Below are positions 60,221 to 64,000 of a stretch of 64,000 nucleotides of DNA, piece after piece. Position numbers and translations under genes: made by a program. The first letter of the stretch is position 1. Each line of letters opens with the position of its first letter. The DNA lies in the NCBI GenBank assembly GCA_025916675.1, contig CP098402.1, forward strand, positions 3,095,205-3,159,204, in the 5' to 3' direction. Source of the DNA: Phycisphaera sp. Its GTDB lineage: Bacteria > Planctomycetota > Phycisphaerae > Phycisphaerales > UBA1924. The notes beneath the pieces are model-generated. The model did not search any database and was not told where the DNA came from. It saw only the letters and a program-made list of their open reading frames with translations.

Positions 60221-62674
60221 TCACGCCGGCAACAACATCCCGCCACTCGCCCAGCCAAGCTCACCATCAAGCGCCGCCAGCACGCCGGTGATCGGCGTGC
60301 TCGAATCGAGGAACACCGCCAGCGGCCCATCGCCGATGCGCGCGCGCACGGCGGTGAGGGTGTCGATCTGCAGGGAGCGGAAGCCCCGGCCGTCCACCGT
60401 CACGATCTGTTGGACCTCCGCCCCGCTCAGGAACACGAACCGCACCGTCACGGTCGCGTTGCTGGCCGACGTGTTGTAGATGCCCAGCCGCAGGACCGAA
60501 TCACTATCCGCGGGGTCGAACGTTCCCAGCGAGAACCCAAGGCTGCGCGACGCGATCGTGGGCGTGCTGCCGCTGGTGGTCTCGGTGCTCGTGCGCTGCA
60601 CGAACTGGACCACGGCCGAGCCGCCGCTGACCGAGTAGCTGTACCCCAGCCCGTTGGGCACGGTGATGACGGTGGCGACCCCCGGGGGCGCGAAGCGATC
60701 GGCCAGCGTCTCGGTGCCCGTGCTGGTCGTGCGCTCGAAGCTGAGCACGGCCGTGGACGATTCGGGGTTGAAGATGAGCACCTCGGTCGTCGAGCCCGGC
60801 AGGTCGGCCAGCGGCACGACCTGGGAGGCACTCTGGGCGGCCACGCTGCCGAGCGCCGTCCAGCCCACGCCGGCCGTTCCGTCGTAGTGGCTCACCGCGG
60901 CCACCACGCCGTCGTGATCGGCCTGGTCGGCGGGCAGCACCGCTTCGCTCGTGAGAACGATGCCGTACGCCCCATCGGCAAGGGCCCCGATGTCGCCGAT
61001 GCTCAGCCCGCCGCGCGCCTCGCCGCGCACCGTTTGCGTGAGCCGGATCTGCCCGCTCAGCGACCTCAGCAAGACCGATACCCGCACGTCGTGCGAGTTC
61101 GGGTTGTAGAAGACCAGGAAGTCGGACGTGCCCGCCGCCTTCTCGACGCGGGGCAGGTACCACGTCGTGCTCGTGATGGCCGTAAAGCCCTCGGCCGTGG
61201 TGATGCGCTCGCCGCCGAACACGTCGGCGTGCTCGAGCGTGGCGCTCAGCGGCGCGGTCGAGCTGAGCACGATGGCATAGGGCTCGGACGCGAGGATCTG
61301 CCGCCCGGTCGCCTCATCGGTCGCGAACGTGCCGCCGCGCGCGAGGTCGATAGCGACGTTCGTGCCCGGCTCGATGACGCGATCGACAACGACCGCGTCG
61401 CCGTCCCGGCCGAGGCCCTCGCGCTCGTACCGCAGCGTGAGGGTGAACAGTTGGGCGCTGTCGGTGGGGTTGGAGACGTAGACCGTCTGGTCGATATCAA
61501 CCGAGGCGAAGCCCTCGGGGTAGTACGCGACTTCGTCGAACCCCCCGCTGCTGACCGCCATGTCGTACGTCGCCGCCGATGAGCTGATGACTTCGATGGT
61601 GTAGAACTGATCGGTCGCCGAGAGGCCAAGCCCCGTGATGGTGTCGGCGGCCGAGACCTCGTCGATCACCAGGCCCTGCGAATCCCACAGCCGCAGCGTC
61701 ACGGGCTGGTCGGCGGTGATGCGGAAGTCCAGCAGGCCCGCATCGGAAACGTCGACCCAGTGCAAGCCGGGGTTGGCCGGCGATGCGCTCCCCGATGCGA
61801 CACCCCCGCCCGTGAACGGGCTCAGCGAGATCGACGCGCCACGACCCGGCCACCGCATCACGTTGACCTCCCACCCGATGTCCTCGAGAGCGGCGAAATC
61901 GAGCGGCGTGAGTAGTTTGCGCGTGCCACGCGAGAAGGTCGGGTCCATCGCGGTTTCCTGTCCCGCGCTGGCGAGACCCTCGCGCCAGTGGGCCAAGTCG
62001 TCGGTGTCGAGCTGCGTGTCGCTGCTCACGGCCATCGCCGCGGCGCCCATGAACTCGCCGCTGGGCGAGATGAGGTTGGCAAACGCGGGCGAGCCGTCGG
62101 TGAACCCGAGCACGTGCACCATCTCGTGCAGCGCGACGGAGTAGAAGTCGTGCTCGTTGCCCGCTAGGCCGCTGGTGGTGGTGCCGAAGTGCCAGTTGGT
62201 GTCGGCATCGAAGACGATGCTGCCGCCCCAGAGGCTGGTGTCGCTCTGGCCCGCCTCTGGCCCGGTGGCGCCACTCTGGCCGCGTCCCTCGATATTCAGC
62301 ACGAACGCGCTGCTGCCGCTGGCCTGGAATCCGCCCGCACCGCCCAGGCCCAGCGTGTCGCCGCTCAGATCACGGCCGCCCACGAACAGCAGCAACTCGT
62401 CCTGATCGATGGTCGGGTCGTCGACTTCGGCAGCCATGCCCGTGGCCGGGTCGGTGAATCGGATGCTCCACTCGTTGCCGCCTCCGGGGGTGATGGCGTT
62501 CAACGAGTCGTCCAGCAGCGAGCCCAGATAGTCGGCAGCCGCCTCGATCACCTCGCGCCGAACCGGGTCGTCAAAAAAGCCGTTGGCATCAAAGGTGTAG
62601 TCGATCGTGAAGTTCACGCTCAGCAGCATGCGGGGCTCGAGCGTTTCACAAACCGGGGGTTCACGATGGGGCAT
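60221..62674 (-). CDS. Secreted metzincin-like metalloprotease with LEPR signature
   Basis: An 817-residue protein. The N-terminus has ETLEPRMLLSVN, the planctomycete LEPR-x-LL(S) signature that marks large surface or secreted proteins. The catalytic domain (about 25-250) has the zinc motif HEMVHVLGFTD, a HExxHxxGFxD pattern of the metzincin type, and a Ser/Gly-rich substrate side. The rest (250-817) consists of beta-rich repeats with QTVYVSNPTDSAQLFTLTLRY- and FLVFYNPNSHDVRVSVLL-type strands. AAGGAG precedes ATG 62674; a longer frame to 62770 is less likely. The next gene upstream (KynB-like) is 52 bp away on the same strand. Confidence 0.85.
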   Translation of the reverse strand: MPHREPPVCETLEPRMLLSVNFTIDYTFDANGFFDDPVRREVIEAAADYLGSLLDDSLNAITPGGGNEWSIRFTDPATGMAAEVDDPTIDQDELLLFVGGRDLSGDTLGLGGAGGFQASGSSAFVLNIEGRGQSGATGPEAGQSDTSLWGGSIVFDADTNWHFGTTTSGLAGNEHDFYSVALHEMVHVLGFTDGSPAFANLISPSGEFMGAAAMAVSSDTQLDTDDLAHWREGLASAGQETAMDPTFSRGTRKLLTPLDFAALEDIGWEVNVMRWPGRGASISLSPFTGGGVASGSASPANPGLHWVDVSDAGLLDFRITADQPVTLRLWDSQGLVIDEVSAADTITGLGLSATDQFYTIEVISSSAATYDMAVSSGGFDEVAYYPEGFASVDIDQTVYVSNPTDSAQLFTLTLRYEREGLGRDGDAVVVDRVIEPGTNVAIDLARGGTFATDEATGRQILASEPYAIVLSSTAPLSATLEHADVFGGERITTAEGFTAITSTTWYLPRVEKAAGTSDFLVFYNPNSHDVRVSVLLRSLSGQIRLTQTVRGEARGGLSIGDIGALADGAYGIVLTSEAVLPADQADHDGVVAAVSHYDGTAGVGWTALGSVAAQSASQVVPLADLPGSTTEVLIFNPESSTAVLSFERTTSTGTETLADRFAPPGVATVITVPNGLGYSYSVSGGSAVVQFVQRTSTETTSGSTPTIASRSLGFSLGTFDPADSDSVLRLGIYNTSASNATVTVRFVFLSGAEVQQIVTVDGRGFRSLQIDTLTAVRARIGDGPLAVFLDSSTPITGVLAALDGELGWASGGMLLPA

Positions 62675-62726
62675 GCCTCGCTCCTTCTTCCTTGGCACAC
62701 TGTCGATCAGGACGTGGTATCGGTGA

Positions 62727-63374
62727 TTATCGCCGCAGCACCGCACGCACGGGGCTGGCATCAAAACCAACCAGCCTCAGCGGCAGCGCGATCAATTCCC
62801 AGATGCCCGGCTCTACGTCGTCGAGCACCAACCCCTCGATGATCGATACGCCGCCTCGCGCACACGCGGCGTGGCCGACGAGCTCCTTCGCATCAGCAAG
62901 ATCCACACTCGGGGTATCCACCCCCAACAGTCGAACGCCCCGCGCGACCAGGGCGTCGATGCATCCGGGCTCCGGGGCGGACAGATCGCTCGGGAATATC
63001 TTGGGATTGCCCCCGGTGCCCGTCGCCAGCAGCAGCCTACCGGGCTGGCCGTGGTCGGTCAGGCCCGCCACAGCCTCGAGCCATTTCTCGTCAATCGCGT
63101 CAACGCCGAACCGCTTGCCCGGCTCGGCCCGCACCGGCGCGACTACGCAGGGCCCCAAGTACAACTCGATCGGGTGCTGGTCGATCGGCCGTCCGCCCGG
63201 CTTGTAGTGGCTCTCGGCGTCGGCGTGAGACCCCACATGCACGGTGCTTGTGAGGGTGCTCAGCGTCAGGTGGTCGCCCCGGGCCGTGTCCATGAGCACC
63301 GTGCGGGAGAGCGCGGTGTCGCCGGGGAAGACGGCCGTGGCGGGCGAGAGGGGCGGTGAGATGTCGACCAGCAT
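62727..63374 (-). CDS. KynB-like metal-dependent cyclase/hydrolase
   Basis: A 215-residue member of the cyclase family that includes bacterial kynurenine formamidase (KynB). DISPPLSPATAVFPGDTAL at the start and TVHVGSHADAESHYKPGG (family HxGTHxDxPxH) give the metal-binding site; GVRLLGVDTPSVDLAD and VSIIEGLVLDDVEPG (family EgLxL) are the other conserved stretches. Substrate is not certain because the family also holds isatin hydrolases and other amidases. No other tryptophan-breakdown gene is near. Confidence 0.83.
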   Translation of the reverse strand: MLVDISPPLSPATAVFPGDTALSRTVLMDTARGDHLTLSTLTSTVHVGSHADAESHYKPGGRPIDQHPIELYLGPCVVAPVRAEPGKRFGVDAIDEKWLEAVAGLTDHGQPGRLLLATGTGGNPKIFPSDLSAPEPGCIDALVARGVRLLGVDTPSVDLADAKELVGHAACARGGVSIIEGLVLDDVEPGIWELIALPLRLVGFDASPVRAVLRR

Positions 63375-63489
63375 GGGCTGAGGCTACGCCGGCTTGACTT
63401 GCTCGGGCCCGGCACCAACCCTTCAGGTTCCCGATCTTGGCGGCCTGGTGGAATGGGCCGCGGACCGAGGGATGGAGGTTCACGTTCTT

Positions 63490-63699
63490 ATGGCGATCCG
63501 CATCAAGTCTCGCGGCGGCGAATCCGTCGAACAGATGATGAAGCGCTTCAAGAAGCTCTGCGAAAAAGAGGGGCTGACGAAGGACATCAAGCGCCGGGAG
63601 TTCTTCGAGAAGCCCAGCGAGCGCCGCCGCCGCGCCGCCCGGAAGGCCGTCAACAAGCGCATCCGCGAGCTAGCACCGCCGCGTCGCAACAAGGATTGA
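63490..63699 (+). CDS. rpsU: Small ribosomal subunit protein bS21
   Basis: A 69-residue ribosomal protein needed for initiation on many mRNAs. The sequence MAIRIKSRGGESVEQMMKRF, CEKEGLTKDIKRREFFEKP and the basic tail ERRRRAARKAVNKRIREL are typical. The start ATG 63490 has GGAGG (63474-63478) upstream; longer in-frame starts would put non-conserved residues in front. It is about 30 bp before a second small gene, perhaps in one transcript. Confidence 0.92.
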   Translation: MAIRIKSRGGESVEQMMKRFKKLCEKEGLTKDIKRREFFEKPSERRRRAARKAVNKRIRELAPPRRNKD

Positions 63700-63730
63700 G
63701 CCGTTTGGGCTGGCAGAGCTTGAGTTGATT

Positions 63731-64000
63731 ATGGCCAAGCGCCCAGACCTCTCCCACAACCAGCAACGCATCGTCAACCGCTACTACGCGAACAAGGACG
63801 CTATTGTCGAGACGCGTCTAGGTGACGTTGTGTCCGAGCTCTACATCGCCACGGCCGAGGGCAAGCAAGCGCCGATCAAACGCCTGTGGAACAGCGCCCG
63901 CGCCGCGCTCAAGCAGAAGGGCGTTCCCGAGCCGCAGATCGACCGCATCGTCGATGCCCAGGATCTGACGGCCTTGGCCACGCTCGCGGGCCAGGTGTCG
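63731..64000 (+). CDS. Truncated gene at the window edge, function unknown
   Basis: An open frame that starts at ATG 63731 and runs without a stop for 90 codons to the end of the window. The visible part, MAKRPDLSHNQQRIVNRYYA and on to LYIATAEGKQAPIKRLWNSARAALKQKG, is charged and helical, with no signal peptide. Repeating Lys/Arg and Ala pattern suggests a nucleic-acid-binding or ribosome-linked role, and it follows rpsU by 31 bp. Family not recognised. Confidence 0.65.
   Translation, partial: MAKRPDLSHNQQRIVNRYYANKDAIVETRLGDVVSELYIATAEGKQAPIKRLWNSARAALKQKGVPEPQIDRIVDAQDLTALATLAGQVS

Overview
The window looks like a chromosomal piece of a planctomycete of the class Phycisphaerae. The grounds are high GC, very tight gene packing with many abutting convergent genes, paired dockerin repeats ending in Ala-Gly-Cys at the C-termini of secreted proteins, PEP-CTERM-like tails (VIPAP or VPLP, a hydrophobic stretch, then RRRR), an N-terminal LEPRMLLS signature on a secreted metalloprotease, several pseudopilin-type proteins, and Gram-negative lipid A genes (lpxC, lpxD, ompH/skp). 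Most of it is core chromosome; I see no phage, insertion sequence, CRISPR array, rRNA or tRNA gene.

Layout. 1-8 kb: DUF5658-like membrane protein, pyrB, a UbiX-like protein, a Fic protein with a palindrome at its start, dnaN, a NeuC/WecB-type epimerase, an HDOD protein. 8-17 kb: a gene-free stretch with two terminators and a possible small RNA, a pseudopilin, ComEC, a zinc-ribbon membrane protein divergent from speA, then thiL and tsaE (with an unusual C-terminal extension). 17-24 kb: three tandem PEP-CTERM paralogues, an ExbB-ExbD-ExbD set and two dockerin-tailed beta-propeller proteins, all cell-envelope functions. 24-35 kb: mgtE, an acidic HTH/membrane protein, a DnaA-box-bearing spacer, mutM, an ECF sigma factor with its probable anti-sigma factor, gatA, an aberrant DapA homologue, a flavodoxin-like protein and a pseudopilin/lipoprotein cluster. 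35-44 kb: ompH-lpxD-lpxC, a TPR-like exported protein, a SpoIIE-type phosphatase coupled to a lipoprotein protease, and a class IV aminotransferase. 44-54 kb: two thioester-like PEP-CTERM paralogues, dnaE, a dockerin fossil, and a coupled ispE-ROK-M20 operon. 54-64 kb: a NIF3 protein, a TPR membrane protein, a hairpin-rich spacer, coaD, lysS, the LEPR metalloprotease, a KynB-like cyclase, rpsU and a truncated gene at the edge.

The most unusual observations are: (1) TsaE carrying a C-terminal domain that resembles the gyrase inhibitor YacG but has lost three of four zinc cysteines; (2) a DapA homologue without the Schiff-base lysine and one catalytic tyrosine; (3) a perfect 12-bp inverted repeat abutting the start codon of a Fic gene that encodes a C-terminal winged helix; (4) paired Cys/Gln thioester-type motifs in two PEP-CTERM proteins; (5) a frameshifted dockerin fossil beyond an M20 peptidase gene; (6) two candidate structured RNA regions and one candidate replication origin. 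Functions are assigned by reading motifs by eye; no database search was run.
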